The translations under genes were made by a program, and so were the position numbers. From a bacterium (GTDB lineage Bacteria > 4484-113 > JAGGVC01), in NCBI GenBank assembly GCA_039961635.1, contig JABRWB010000037.1, forward strand, positions 19,282 to 83,281: DNA of 64,000 nucleotides, written 5' to 3'. Of the stretch, positions 16,022-24,611 are shown one piece after another (the stretch's first letter is position 1; each line of letters begins with the position of its first letter). The notes below the pieces were generated by a model. It saw only the letters and a list, made by a program, of their open reading frames with translations, was not told where the DNA came from and made no database searches.

Positions 16022-18238
16022 TCACGAGGAGACAAATCCCTTGACGCGCTTGTAAAGCTCGTCAAGCTTTGACAGGTAATAAGCCACATTCACGTCCGGG
16101 TTTTCGGGATCGTATTCCGACAAGAGCTTCGCGCTTTTCCATACAACCGCGCCCGGCTTATCGCCGGTTACGTAATAGGTGACGTAATCCCCCGGGCCGA
16201 ACTCGCGCCCCGAAGCGATCGCAAGCTCATATCCTGCCTGGCGTCCGCGCCCGGAAGCCGCGGTTTTTTCCTTGTATGCGGAAAGCGGCTCCTGCAAGCG
16301 CTCGGTTTTCGCGAGCCTGGCGACGGGAATGGTCATCTCCGCTATGCTTTTTTTGAGATTCGCATAAAGAGCCTCGACCTCATCCATCTTTTCCTGAAGG
16401 ATAAGCCTGATTGAATCGGCCAGAAAGTCCCTTTGAAAAGGCTCGAGCCCTCGCGATTTCATTCCGCTGCCCTTGATTATCACAGTACCGTCCCGCCGGA
16501 GCAGCGCGTAGTTTTTCACCTTGTAACTTAGCATCACCGGATAGCGGCCTTCGATGTCGACGCTGATTCCCTCGGGGAGTGTGCTTTCCAACCGCCCGAT
16601 TATCGCTTCCACTTCTTCGTCGCTCATTCCTTCCCGCGGCGGGTTGAAATAAATACCGTCAGTGTCCACCTCGATAATCGAACAGCCTTCCGCTTCCAGC
16701 CGTTCCATCATTTTGCGCAGGATTTCCTGGCCGGCTCCGGTTACGCGGTTCGCGGCCGAGCCGTCGCCGAAGTACGCGCCCTCCGCTCCGAGATAACCGA
16801 AAAAGCTGTTGATGAGGATTTTGAACGTCGCCTGCTGGTTTTCAAGCCGGCGCTTTTCGGATGGATTTTCGGCTTTTTTCTGAGCTGCCTTCGCCAAAAG
16901 CCTGCGCTCGCGGAGTTCGGTGAGCATTGCAAGAAACGCTCCAAGCTCATCGGATTCGGGCGCGATTCCGTAGGAAATCATCAAAGACGGATACAGGCTG
17001 GCCGCGTCGCAAAGGACCACGTCCTTTATCAGCCCCGTTTTTTTTAGCTCGGTCAGCCCGCCCGTAACTTCGATTTGTCCCTTGAACGGCCTTGGCATCG
17101 AATGGCCGCGCCTTAAGTATTCGCGCAGCATCAGCCCGTTGATTTTCATCGCGTTGCCGCGAACGAATATATCTTGATACGCGAACGGCAGCATTTGCGC
17201 CTGGTAAAAGTACGGTGCCCCCAGCATCGCGGATATCGCGGCGGTTTCGCGTACGTCATCCAGCGCGTATTCGATCAACCGATCCGGATCGCTTCGCCAA
17301 ATGGTGCGGATTTCGCTTCCCTCGACGTACGTCCTGTCTTCTCCCGCAATTCCCAGATACTTGGCGACCTCCTTCAGCCCGTAGCTTTCCATCTCGCGTT
17401 TCACGAGATCGTAAAACTGTACGAGTATGTACGTGTCCACGAAAGCTCTTCCGGCAACCTCGTACTTCACGTAATCGAACCTGCGCTCCGCCAAATTCAG
17501 CCTGCTCTTGTGGCTCGCAACAATAGAGCCGTCCCTGCCCCAGGCGAGCTTGATCTTGTGGCGTTTGGCCCTGGTCTCGATGTATGGAAGGTCAAAGCGG
17601 AATATGTTGTGTCCTTCGATTACATCCGGATCCCACTCGCGCACGATTTCGCCGAGCCTGATCAGCATCTCCGATTCGGATAAGTCCCGCCTGGACAAAA
17701 CCAGCTCCCTCCCTCCCGACATGGACAACGCTATCAAGATAATCTCGTCGCAGGCGCGCTCCGCATTCGGGAATTCATATCCCTCTGTCGTATCCGTTTC
17801 GATATCAAGCTGCATCCGGACCACGTCGTCCTCGGTCATTCCGCGGAAATGAGTCGCGCCGGTGCAAACCAGCCCTTGCTGTACAGGATCGGAAAGATAC
17901 AAGTACTCTTCGGTAACCCGCTTGAAGCTGCCTTTGAACTTGGCATCGATCGCTTTTTTGGCGCGTTCGAGCTCTTTGAAAGTTGCGAATTCCGCTTTGT
18001 ATCTGTAATCAAGATTGCCCGACAGTGTCGAGATCTCTGCGCCATCCAGAACTGCGGTCATTTCCTCGTGCGCCGCGATCAGAAACGGGCGGAAAATTAC
18101 ATCCTTGTTCGAAACACTCCCGCCGTCGCGGATGTACATCCGCAGAACTTGCCTGCCGTCCGACTCGTGCGACGAAAACGCGACGACGCGCTCCGTATCG
18201 TTCCAACCGTAAAGGATTTCGCCGTTTCGCTCTGTCAT
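16022..18238 (-). CDS. Family B DNA polymerase
   Basis: 738 residues from ATG 18238, which has GGAGG seven bases upstream. All motifs of an active proofreading family B polymerase are present: exo I DIET (145-148), exo II NIFRFD (211-216), exo III YALDD (324-328), then polymerase motif A DAASLYPS (411-418), motif B KILINSFFGYLG (from 473) and motif C VDTDG (Asp 525 and 527). E. coli Pol II (PolB) is of similar length, but the motif A and C wording here (DAASLYPS, EVDTDG) differs from DYKSLYPS/YGDTDS. The role is probably repair or translesion synthesis. It is divergent from the rapZ pair. Such polymerases occur in only part of bacteria; transfer from archaea or phage is possible but base composition does not stand out. 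Confidence 0.92.
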   Translation of the reverse strand: MTERNGEILYGWNDTERVVAFSSHESDGRQVLRMYIRDGGSVSNKDVIFRPFLIAAHEEMTAVLDGAEISTLSGNLDYRYKAEFATFKELERAKKAIDAKFKGSFKRVTEEYLYLSDPVQQGLVCTGATHFRGMTEDDVVRMQLDIETDTTEGYEFPNAERACDEIILIALSMSGGRELVLSRRDLSESEMLIRLGEIVREWDPDVIEGHNIFRFDLPYIETRAKRHKIKLAWGRDGSIVASHKSRLNLAERRFDYVKYEVAGRAFVDTYILVQFYDLVKREMESYGLKEVAKYLGIAGEDRTYVEGSEIRTIWRSDPDRLIEYALDDVRETAAISAMLGAPYFYQAQMLPFAYQDIFVRGNAMKINGLMLREYLRRGHSMPRPFKGQIEVTGGLTELKKTGLIKDVVLCDAASLYPSLMISYGIAPESDELGAFLAMLTELRERRLLAKAAQKKAENPSEKRRLENQQATFKILINSFFGYLGAEGAYFGDGSAANRVTGAGQEILRKMMERLEAEGCSIIEVDTDGIYFNPPREGMSDEEVEAIIGRLESTLPEGISVDIEGRYPVMLSYKVKNYALLRRDGTVIIKGSGMKSRGLEPFQRDFLADSIRLILQEKMDEVEALYANLKKSIAEMTIPVARLAKTERLQEPLSAYKEKTAASGRGRQAGYELAIASGREFGPGDYVTYYVTGDKPGAVVWKSAKLLSEYDPENPDVNVAYYLSKLDELYKRVKGFVSS

Positions 18239-18308
18239 TCGCGGCCTCCGCCGAAGTTTTCCCCGATTGAGGTTAACACTACCCTGCGAAAGCGTCAACG
18301 CGCCGCGG

Positions 18309-18314
18309 TATAAT
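18309..18314 (+). promoter_or_regulatory. -10 box 9 bases before the rapZ-pair start
   Basis: TATAAT, then 9 bases, then ATG 18324; no Shine-Dalgarno sequence. The transcript would have at most a 2-3 base leader. Confidence 0.5.
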
Positions 18315-18323
18315 CGACGCTCG

Positions 18324-18899
18324 ATGAAATACAGATTTGAAAAAGTCGAGCGCAAGATAACTCGAGAGGAAAAGAAGCGCTACGCGCTTGCCGGCATTTT
18401 CGCGACTGCAATCCTTATCGCGATTATCTTGTTCATTTACGGCTCGATGTGGATGCGAATCGCGAGCTTCCGCTCTCGCGTAAGCAAGCTGGGTGAGAGC
18501 CTGGAAGCCGGAAAATACATGGACGCATGCAACTGGGTGAGGTACCGCGACCGCGCGCAGGCGACCGCGGCCGCCCGATGGGCCGAAGTCGCCGGATACA
18601 CCGCCGTGATCGAAGATATGGCGATTCTTTCCATGAAACATTCTGCAAACTGGCAGGAATGGACGGCCGATCTCAAGTTCACGCTGCGCGTCGACTCCGG
18701 CCCAAACAAAATATTCCTTCGCTCGAAATGGATTCGCGAGGAGAACGAGTGGGTGATGGACCTGAAGGAAACAAAGGAATACATGCCCATGGACAATTCC
18801 GAACGCGGCCCCGTGCTTGACCTGCTGAAACATTACAGCAATCTCGATCTCGACTCGATGATTCAATCGGAGAATCCCCCCGGCGAGGGCGATTTATGA
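18324..18899 (+). CDS. Single-pass membrane protein of unknown function
   Basis: 191 residues. A basic N-terminus (MKYRFEKVERKITREEKKR) is followed by one transmembrane helix at about 22-43 (LAGIFATAILIAIILFIYGS). The rest is predicted outside the cytoplasm: a helical part with LGESLEAGKYMDACNWVRYRDR and a beta part with TADLKFTLRVDSGPNKIFLRSKWIREENEWVMDL. The layout resembles small membrane-anchored NTF2-like or DUF4878-type proteins, but no family is recognised with confidence. Its stop overlaps the rapZ start by four bases (ATGA), so the two are translationally coupled. Confidence 0.6.
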   Translation: MKYRFEKVERKITREEKKRYALAGIFATAILIAIILFIYGSMWMRIASFRSRVSKLGESLEAGKYMDACNWVRYRDRAQATAAARWAEVAGYTAVIEDMAILSMKHSANWQEWTADLKFTLRVDSGPNKIFLRSKWIREENEWVMDLKETKEYMPMDNSERGPVLDLLKHYSNLDLDSMIQSENPPGEGDL

Positions 18900-19801
18900 C
18901 TCTGAAGGACGACAAGGAAAGGCGCTTCGCCGCGGGCGTCCCGCTGGTAATCATCACCGGGCTTTCGGGCGCGGGCAAATCAACCGCCATGCGCTGCTTC
19001 GAAGATCTGGGATGCTTTTGTGTGGACAACCTTCCACCCGGGCTGGTGCCCACATTTTACGGACTATACAAGCAAAGCATTCCGGCAGGCCCCGGCGCGG
19101 CGATAGCGAGCGACCTACGCAGCGGCGCGCTTTTCGCCGATTTTTCGACCATGGTCGAAACGCTGAAGAAGTCCGGCGTGAAATTCGAGGTGCTTTACCT
19201 CGACTGCTCCACCGACACACTTATACACCGCTTTTCGGAAGTGCGGCGGCAACATCCGCTCCAACATGGCAGATCCACCGAGGAGGCAATCGAGGAAGAG
19301 CGGCGGCGGCTTGAGCCTGTGCGCGAAGTTGCAACGCGCATAATCGACACGAGCGAGCTGTCCGCGGCCGCGCTTCGTGAGGCCATAATCCGGAGCTATG
19401 TAAGCCAGGATACGAGCGACGCGATGAAGCTCGAATTCGTGAGCTTCGGATTCAAGTACGGAGTGCCGCTGAACGCCGACTTCGTGTTCGACGTGCGATT
19501 CCTTCCGAATCCTTTTTACATTCCGGAGCTTTCGCAGCACACTGGCGAGCATCCGGACGTGTACGACTTCGTAATGAACGGCGAGCTTGCAGAGGAATAC
19601 TTTAAAAGCATAACCGGCATTCTGGATTTAACGCTTGAAAGTTTCATCAAAGTCGGCAAGTTCAATCTGACGGTGGCTGTCGGATGCACGGGGGGACACC
19701 ACCGGTCGGTTGCATACGTAAAACGTCTGGCTGATTACTTTTCCGCGCAAGGGCATTCGGTTGCGGTGATACACCGAGATTCCGCCAAGCCGCAAAATTA
19801 A
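18896..19801 (+). CDS. rapZ: RapZ/YvcJ-family P-loop nucleotide-binding protein
   Basis: 301 residues. The Walker A loop GLSGAGKS is at 22-29, followed by the family signature CFEDLGCFCVDNLPPGL. The middle has FEVLYLDCSTDTLIHRFSEVRRQHPL. The C-terminal half carries the RapZ signature FGFKYGVPLNADFVFDVRFLPNP and VGCTGGHHRSVAYV. In E. coli RapZ is the RNase E adapter that senses glucosamine-6-phosphate and controls glmS through small RNAs; in Bacillus YvcJ binds and hydrolyses GTP/ATP. No glmS, ptsN or yvcK gene is nearby, so the role here is inferred from family only. Its stop lies 4 bases from the stop of the convergent mqnA-like gene. Confidence 0.93.
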   Translation: MTLKDDKERRFAAGVPLVIITGLSGAGKSTAMRCFEDLGCFCVDNLPPGLVPTFYGLYKQSIPAGPGAAIASDLRSGALFADFSTMVETLKKSGVKFEVLYLDCSTDTLIHRFSEVRRQHPLQHGRSTEEAIEEERRRLEPVREVATRIIDTSELSAAALREAIIRSYVSQDTSDAMKLEFVSFGFKYGVPLNADFVFDVRFLPNPFYIPELSQHTGEHPDVYDFVMNGELAEEYFKSITGILDLTLESFIKVGKFNLTVAVGCTGGHHRSVAYVKRLADYFSAQGHSVAVIHRDSAKPQN

Positions 19802-19805
19802 CCGG

Positions 19806-20708
19806 CTATTCGTCCGAAAAAAGCTCGTCCAACGACGCGTCTTCCGCGGTGCCCACCCCGAATACCTCTTCGAACAGGCTGACATGGCTGCGGTGGGTCG
19901 CGAACTCAAGTTCCTTGCGTCTATCGTCCGGAATCAATTTGTAGTCGGCCATGTATTCTCCGAGCAGCTTAAGCGATTTCACCTGGCGGCTGAACAAATC
20001 GTAATCGAGGTTGACGGTTAGATACTCGATCAACCTGTACCTGTTGAGCGTAACGCGTTCCTGCGCCATCCTAACGACCTTGTCGGATTGCGCGAGCCCG
20101 GTCTGTTTCGCCTTGATCACGCGCGCATAGATCTCGTTCCGCCGCTCCAGCGGCATATCGGCCGACACCAAAAACAGACTGAAAACCGCCGGCAGCTCGG
20201 TTATCCGCACCCAGAATTCGCCCACGTCGTACTTGTGCAAACCTTCCGGCAATCCGAACGCCCCCTCCCCGGAAATCACCGCTCCGTCGCATCTCTCCAA
20301 GTCCGTATGCGGATTGCCCACTCCGATTTCGAATCGGTACGGTATTTCCGGAAAAAGCTCCCTAAGCGCGATTTCAAGCATCGTCCGGGAAGTATCCGGC
20401 TGGTTGGGAAAGGCAACCGATCTGACTTCAGGAAGCGGCTTTTTGCTTACTAGCAACTCGCTTCCCATCTGAACATACGTTGAAACCGCGACATCGGGGA
20501 CTATCATATAGTCGCCTTGGAAGTACATCACGGAAGGCACCAGCGCGCAATCCACCACGCGATGCGCCAGAAGATCCGCCGCCCGGTGCGGAAGGTCAAC
20601 CACAAGCTCCACATCATTGTCCTTGGCCAGGCCGTACTCGAAAAGAATCGCGTCAAGCCTGTGCGGGAGCGCAATTTTAACCTTCGCTTTTTTCGACTCT
20701 TCGGTCAC
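19806..20708 (-). CDS. mqnA: MqnA/MqnD-family protein (chorismate dehydratase-like)
   Basis: 300 residues with the fold signatures of the MqnA/MqnD family of the futalosine route to menaquinone. LAHRVVDCALVPSVMYF and VSTYVQMGSELLVSKKPLPEVRSVAFPNQPDTSRTML match the ligand-cleft region; DGAVISGEGAF and DVGEFWVRITELPAVFSLFLV match the second-domain block (family form: DxxLxIGDxAL then DLGxxWxxxTxLPFVFAxW). The usual N-terminal YLNxxPL loop is replaced by ALPHRLDAIL, so substrate preference is uncertain. The start is GTG 20708 with TATAAT 6 bases upstream and no ribosome site. It is divergent from the CADD-like gene. No other menaquinone gene is visible. Confidence 0.65.
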   Translation of the reverse strand: MTEESKKAKVKIALPHRLDAILFEYGLAKDNDVELVVDLPHRAADLLAHRVVDCALVPSVMYFQGDYMIVPDVAVSTYVQMGSELLVSKKPLPEVRSVAFPNQPDTSRTMLEIALRELFPEIPYRFEIGVGNPHTDLERCDGAVISGEGAFGLPEGLHKYDVGEFWVRITELPAVFSLFLVSADMPLERRNEIYARVIKAKQTGLAQSDKVVRMAQERVTLNRYRLIEYLTVNLDYDLFSRQVKSLKLLGEYMADYKLIPDDRRKELEFATHRSHVSLFEEVFGVGTAEDASLDELFSDE

Positions 20709-20714
20709 GGTCGG

Positions 20715-20720
20715 ATTATA
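20715..20720 (-). promoter_or_regulatory. -10 box, leaderless type, of the mqnA-like gene
   Basis: TATAAT, 6 bases, GTG. A transcript starting about 7 bases after the hexamer would begin at the start codon itself. Confidence 0.55.
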
Positions 20721-20830
20721 TCCGCTGGGCGCAGCCGTTTATACTCAATTCGAAAAGTGCATCGAGCCGCGTTCTCGCTAATCCGCAAATTCCTTGGGTA
20801 ATTAAATTGACTTTGGGGCAAGGAGCACAA

Positions 20831-21439
20831 ATGAAGCTTAAAGACAGGCTTGACGCAATCGTCGCCCGCTACAACCTGCTCGGCCATCCTTTCTACAAGG
20901 CCTGGAGCGCCGGCACGTTGCCGGAATCGGCGCTTAAAACATACGCGGAGGAATACGGCCAGCTCGTGCGGCTTATGCCGCAGGCCTGGCTCACGCTGGG
21001 GGATGACGAGACCGTTCGCGAGGAGGAGGAACACTCCGAGCTTTGGGATTGTTTTGCAACCGCGCTCGGCTGCGCGGTCGGGGATTCTGCATCGATTGCC
21101 GAGGTCGAATCTTTGGTGGATACGGCCGAGAGGCTATTCTCCCATCCGCTTTCCTGCGCCGGAGCCCTTTACGCTTTCGAAGTGCAGCAGCCGGAGACGG
21201 CGAAGTCCAAGCTGGAAGGATTGCTCAAGCACTTCCCGCAGGTGAATCCCGAACTTGCGCTGCCGTATTTCGAGGCGCATTCGCACAACCACCATGAATG
21301 CGAAAAGCTTTTGAAAAGAATGGAAGGGGCTTCGCTCGTCGAGGAAGCGGAATACGAGCAGGCATGCGAAGAGATGAGCGCCGCATTGTGGAATGCCCTG
21401 TCGGGAATATACGGGAAGCACTGCAGGGCATCCGCGTGA
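20831..21439 (+). CDS. CADD/PqqC/TenA-like haem-oxygenase-fold metalloprotein
   Basis: 202 residues, all helical. The opening HPFYKAWSAGTLPESALKTYAEEYGQLVR is the start of the haem-oxygenase-like fold shared by PqqC, TenA and the chlamydial CADD proteins. Likely metal ligands are in EEEEHSELW, YAFEVQQPE and YFEAHSHNHHECE. Chlamydial CADD is a di-metal enzyme reported to make p-aminobenzoate from its own tyrosine, while other members act on thiamine precursors or are haem-related; the sequence cannot decide between these. The start is ATG 20831, preceded by AAGGAG with 5 bases. It is divergent from the mqnA-like gene (122 bases between starts), so the two may be co-regulated. Confidence 0.65.
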   Translation: MKLKDRLDAIVARYNLLGHPFYKAWSAGTLPESALKTYAEEYGQLVRLMPQAWLTLGDDETVREEEEHSELWDCFATALGCAVGDSASIAEVESLVDTAERLFSHPLSCAGALYAFEVQQPETAKSKLEGLLKHFPQVNPELALPYFEAHSHNHHECEKLLKRMEGASLVEEAEYEQACEEMSAALWNALSGIYGKHCRASA

Positions 21440-21454
21440 ATATTCGACCAAAAG

Positions 21455-22723
21455 CTAAATCTCTTTGCTTTCTCCTTTAAGCGACCTGACGCGCGTGGCG
21501 TCCTGCACCACTTCAAGAATGCCGCGGTAGCGGCCAAGCCCATCGCGCACCGCAATGTATTTCGTATAAAGGAACTTGCCTTCCCGCTCGCCCCAGGTTT
21601 CGAAAAAGCCGCGTCTCCCCGCCCGAAGCTCGGCTATCACTTTTTCCAGATCGTCCGCGCTTTTTTCGGTATGGCAATTGCGGATGCCGCGCCCCAGTAT
21701 CCCCGGCTCTCGCGGGAATATATACTCCCGCTTTTCTGCATAGAAAGCTATTTCATCCCGCTCATCCACGTATGTCAGGTCGGCGGGAATGTGGCCGAGA
21801 ACCAATCCCGCTTGCTCGCGTGTCAGCCTTCCTGTGGCGAACTCCATCGTTTCGTCATCCGTTTCCCCGGCCGCGCCGAATGCACCGCGCAGCAGCCGAA
21901 GAGCGGAACGGTCAGTGTAATCCAGCAAAAGCGGCGTTGCGGAAATGTAGCCCTCGCGTACCGAGCGAAGGTCGCTGCCAGGAGGATCGTCCGCGACAAC
22001 TTCGTCTCCCGCGATCCAGTAATAAGGCTTGCCCCGCGGATCGTTTCTGGGAAGCACCACGTCCTTATAGTCGCGCCTTCCAAGCGACGTCGCCATCCAG
22101 CCTTTTATTTCGGATTCCGGCAGGTCGGGCACGTTTACATTAAGCAGAAGGAACGGCCAGCCCGCCCTTTCGTCATTCGGGCCGGGAACGCGCAGCTTGG
22201 TAGGCACCGATGCGAGAGCCTTCTCGGACAACGGCTTGCCAAGGCCGCGGCCGATGCGTGCTACGAGCGAAAGCGTCGCGAGCGCGGCGACGTGAAAGTG
22301 CTTCTCGTCCGGACCTTCCAGCGAAATCGCGACGGACGGAATCCGGTACATCGCGCCCTCGATCGCCGCTGCGACCGTCCCCGAGTAGCTCACGTCCTCC
22401 GCGGTGTTCCCTCCCTTGTTGATTCCGGACAGAACCAGGTCGGGGCGATTGTCTTTCAGCACCACGTCGACGCCCAGCAGCACGCTGTCCGTGGGCGAGC
22501 CGCTGCAGGTGTACGTCGGCACGTCCGGCGCGACGTCCTCCACCTGGTAGAGCCGTAGCGGCTTGTGCAGCGTCACGGCATGCGAGGATGCGGATCGCTG
22601 TCCGTCCGGCACGACGACGGTCACCTCGCACCAGGGGGCGAGCACCGTGGCAAGCTCGGTCAGCCCGATGCTGTCCAGCCCGTCGTCGTTGGAGATAAGA
22701 ATTCGTAATCTGTCATTGCCCAC
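21455..22723 (-). CDS. surE: SurE nucleotidase fused to a C-terminal PAS domain
   Basis: 422 residues in one uninterrupted frame. Residues 1-270 are a complete SurE (5'/3'-nucleotidase, survival protein E): ILISNDDGLDSIGL with metal-binding Asp 13-14, SASSHAVTLHKPLR, SGSPTDSVLLG, LSGINKGGNTAEDVSYSGTVAAA, and the dimer-forming C-terminal arm. Residues about 300-415 are a PAS domain nearly identical in pattern to those of DUF438 proteins: LTREQAGLVLGHIPADLTYVDE, then YIFPREPGILGRGIRNCHTEKSADDL, then YIAVRDGLGRYRGILEVVQDAT. Ordinary SurE is 250-260 residues. GTG 22723 is taken as start because TATTAT lies 6 bases before it. The PAS part may sense a ligand or redox state and tune nucleotidase activity; this is inference. 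Confidence 0.88.
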   Translation of the reverse strand: MGNDRLRILISNDDGLDSIGLTELATVLAPWCEVTVVVPDGQRSASSHAVTLHKPLRLYQVEDVAPDVPTYTCSGSPTDSVLLGVDVVLKDNRPDLVLSGINKGGNTAEDVSYSGTVAAAIEGAMYRIPSVAISLEGPDEKHFHVAALATLSLVARIGRGLGKPLSEKALASVPTKLRVPGPNDERAGWPFLLLNVNVPDLPESEIKGWMATSLGRRDYKDVVLPRNDPRGKPYYWIAGDEVVADDPPGSDLRSVREGYISATPLLLDYTDRSALRLLRGAFGAAGETDDETMEFATGRLTREQAGLVLGHIPADLTYVDERDEIAFYAEKREYIFPREPGILGRGIRNCHTEKSADDLEKVIAELRAGRRGFFETWGEREGKFLYTKYIAVRDGLGRYRGILEVVQDATRVRSLKGESKEI

Positions 22724-22729
22724 ACGCGG

Positions 22730-22735
22730 ATAATA
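22730..22735 (-). promoter_or_regulatory. -10 box, leaderless type, of the surE-PAS gene
   Basis: TATTAT, 6 bases, GTG 22723; extended form TGA-TATTAT. No ribosome binding site. Confidence 0.5.
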
Positions 22736-22763
22736 TCACCGTTATTGCGTCTATTTGCGTCGC

Positions 22764-23570
22764 CTAATAATGCCCAAGCATCCCCTGCTCCTTGGCGATG
22801 CGCTCGCAAAGCAGGTAAAAAAGCGTCCCGAGAGCGAAATAAACGGCGGAGTTGAACGCCAGGCTGAGCAGGTTCGCCTGCGCTTCCGCACCGCCGAGTG
22901 TCCATCCTTCGACAACCAGGCCGCGTAGCAGCGTCATCCCGCGGGCGAGCGGAAACGAATATGCAATCGTTTGCCAGAGCGGGCTTAGCTTTTCGACAGG
23001 CGGGAACGCAAGAAACAAAAATCCGAACTGCGCAATAGTGTTGAGCTGTCCAAGCCGCTTGAAAACAAGCTGCAATCCGCCCAGGATCAGCGCCGCGCCA
23101 TGCACGCCCACCATCGCGAGCGTCACGACCAGAAGCGCGGGCAGCACGTCGAAAGACAGCCAGCGTCCGGTTGTCGCCATTATTAAAAAAAGCAGAATTG
23201 CGGTCGCGACAAGCGAATAAAAATAGCCGACTACCGAGCGCACCAGCATAAGATTCACGAACCGGACGGGAGCGAGGAAAAGCTGCTCCAGCGTGCCCGC
23301 CATCGCCTCCATTTCGAGGACGACGCGGATTTGATTGAACACCGCTATTGTGAACAGCCACATCGCCGCGCCGATCACCATTCCGTCTATCGTCGAATCC
23401 AGGCCCGGCGCGCCGCCCATATTGGCGCTTACGCCGGTGAAGATGCCGAAAAACAGCAGGTAAAGGATGATTACGCCTGCCAGGTAATCCACCGGATAGC
23501 GAACGACCATCCAGAACCGCCGGACGAACTCGGACGAAAAAAGCCGCGCGATGTATCCGAGCGAGGTCAC
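22764..23570 (-). CDS. ABC-2 type transporter permease
   Basis: 268 residues with six predicted membrane helices, the usual core of ABC-2 exporter permeases. The segment AMAGTLEQLFLAPVRFVNLML (E-x-x-GTLEQL-x-x-x-P) is the conserved cytoplasmic coupling motif that contacts the ATPase. VKLSP-like text (PPVEKLSPLWQTIAYSFPLARGMTLLRGL) matches the last-loop signature of the family. The gene overlaps the ATPase stop by four bases, so the two proteins form one exporter. Substrate is unknown; polyketide, lipid or drug export is common for the family. Confidence 0.85.
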   Translation of the reverse strand: MTSLGYIARLFSSEFVRRFWMVVRYPVDYLAGVIILYLLFFGIFTGVSANMGGAPGLDSTIDGMVIGAAMWLFTIAVFNQIRVVLEMEAMAGTLEQLFLAPVRFVNLMLVRSVVGYFYSLVATAILLFLIMATTGRWLSFDVLPALLVVTLAMVGVHGAALILGGLQLVFKRLGQLNTIAQFGFLFLAFPPVEKLSPLWQTIAYSFPLARGMTLLRGLVVEGWTLGGAEAQANLLSLAFNSAVYFALGTLFYLLCERIAKEQGMLGHY

Positions 23571-24544
23571 TTTGCCTCACCCGCCTTGTCCGAAGGTTTG
23601 CCGCTCGTGTAGCTGAGGAAAACGTCTTCCAACCGCGGCGATACTTCCGAAAGCCGCTCCGGAACAACGCCCTGCCCTTCCAGCAGGCGGACAAGCCTTG
23701 CCACATTCGAGTCCGGGCCGAGACGCACCCGGATGGCTAGCCTTCCGGGCCGCCGGGTTTCACGGTAATCGAACGGCAATCCGAACAGCGCCCGCTCGAC
23801 CTGTTCACGATAGTGCACCGGCACTTCGAATTCGTAATCCTCGCGCCGGAAAACGCCGGTCAACCCTTCGACGGTGTCTTCGGCGACAAGCTTCCCTTTG
23901 TTGATTATCCCGACGCGGTCGCAGACGGCTTCGGCAAGCTCCATTTGATGCGTCGTGAGAAGGATGCACTTGCCTTCGCGGTGCGCCAACTCCTTGAGTT
24001 GCCACTGGATATCGCGCGCGGTGGCGACGTCCAAACCCAGCGTCGGCTCGTCCAATAGCAGAATATCCGGATCGTGCACCAGCGCGACCGCGACCGCGAG
24101 CTTCTGCTGCATTCCGCGGGACAGCGTTTGCGCGGTGGCCTTCGCCTTTTCTGCCAGGCCGTATCGCTCCAACAGCGCGGCCGAGCGTGTGCGCGCATCG
24201 CGCGCGCGCATCCCGCGCAGCGCGGCGAAGTAAGCGAGATTTTCGATTACCGACAGCCGCATATATACGTTGCGGCTGCCTTCCAGGACCGCACCGATGC
24301 GCGTCCGCCCGTCCTTTCGTACGATTCCGCCGGGGAATTCCATGCTACCGGCGCTCGGCCTGACAAGACCGAGAATCATTTTGATGGTCGTAGTCTTGCC
24401 GGCGCCGTTCGGGCCGAGAAATCCGTATATTTCACCGGCTTCCACCGAAAGATCAACCGAATCCACGGCGGTGACGGGCCGCGCCCGCGAAAAAAGGACG
24501 CTCCGGTATACCTTCCTAAGGCCGTGCGTCCGAAGCTCGTACAC
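23567..24544 (-). CDS. ABC transporter ATP-binding protein
   Basis: 325 residues. Walker A GPNGAGKTTT, the Q-loop region IGAVLEGSRNVYMRLSV, signature LSRGMQQKL, Walker B ILLLDEPTLGLD and the switch His in LLTTHQMELAE are all present, so it is a complete ATPase of the DrrA/CcmA export class. About 90 C-terminal residues form the small regulatory domain seen in this class. The start GTG 24544 lies 6 bases after TATAAT and has no Shine-Dalgarno site; longer upstream reading would give unrelated sequence. It is divergent from the dGTPase-like gene and co-transcribed with the permease. Confidence 0.9.
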   Translation of the reverse strand: MYELRTHGLRKVYRSVLFSRARPVTAVDSVDLSVEAGEIYGFLGPNGAGKTTTIKMILGLVRPSAGSMEFPGGIVRKDGRTRIGAVLEGSRNVYMRLSVIENLAYFAALRGMRARDARTRSAALLERYGLAEKAKATAQTLSRGMQQKLAVAVALVHDPDILLLDEPTLGLDVATARDIQWQLKELAHREGKCILLTTHQMELAEAVCDRVGIINKGKLVAEDTVEGLTGVFRREDYEFEVPVHYREQVERALFGLPFDYRETRRPGRLAIRVRLGPDSNVARLVRLLEGQGVVPERLSEVSPRLEDVFLSYTSGKPSDKAGEAK

Positions 24545-24550
24545 GCCGCA

Positions 24551-24556
24551 ATTATA
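24551..24556 (-). promoter_or_regulatory. -10 box, leaderless type, of the ABC exporter operon
   Basis: TATAAT, 6 bases, GTG 24544, the same geometry as before the mqnA-like and csaB-like genes. Confidence 0.55.
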
Positions 24557-24579
24557 CAGGCGGGGCCGCCGCTTCGTGC

Positions 24580-24585
24580 TAAAAT
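24580..24585 (+). promoter_or_regulatory. -10 box of the dGTPase-like gene
   Basis: Extended -10 TGC-TAAAAT, 26 bases before ATG 24612. Here a normal CGGAGG ribosome site follows. Divergent from the ABC operon promoter, 23 bases away. Confidence 0.45.
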
Positions 24586-24611
24586 GGCCGCGACGCTCGA
24601 CCGGAGGAACG

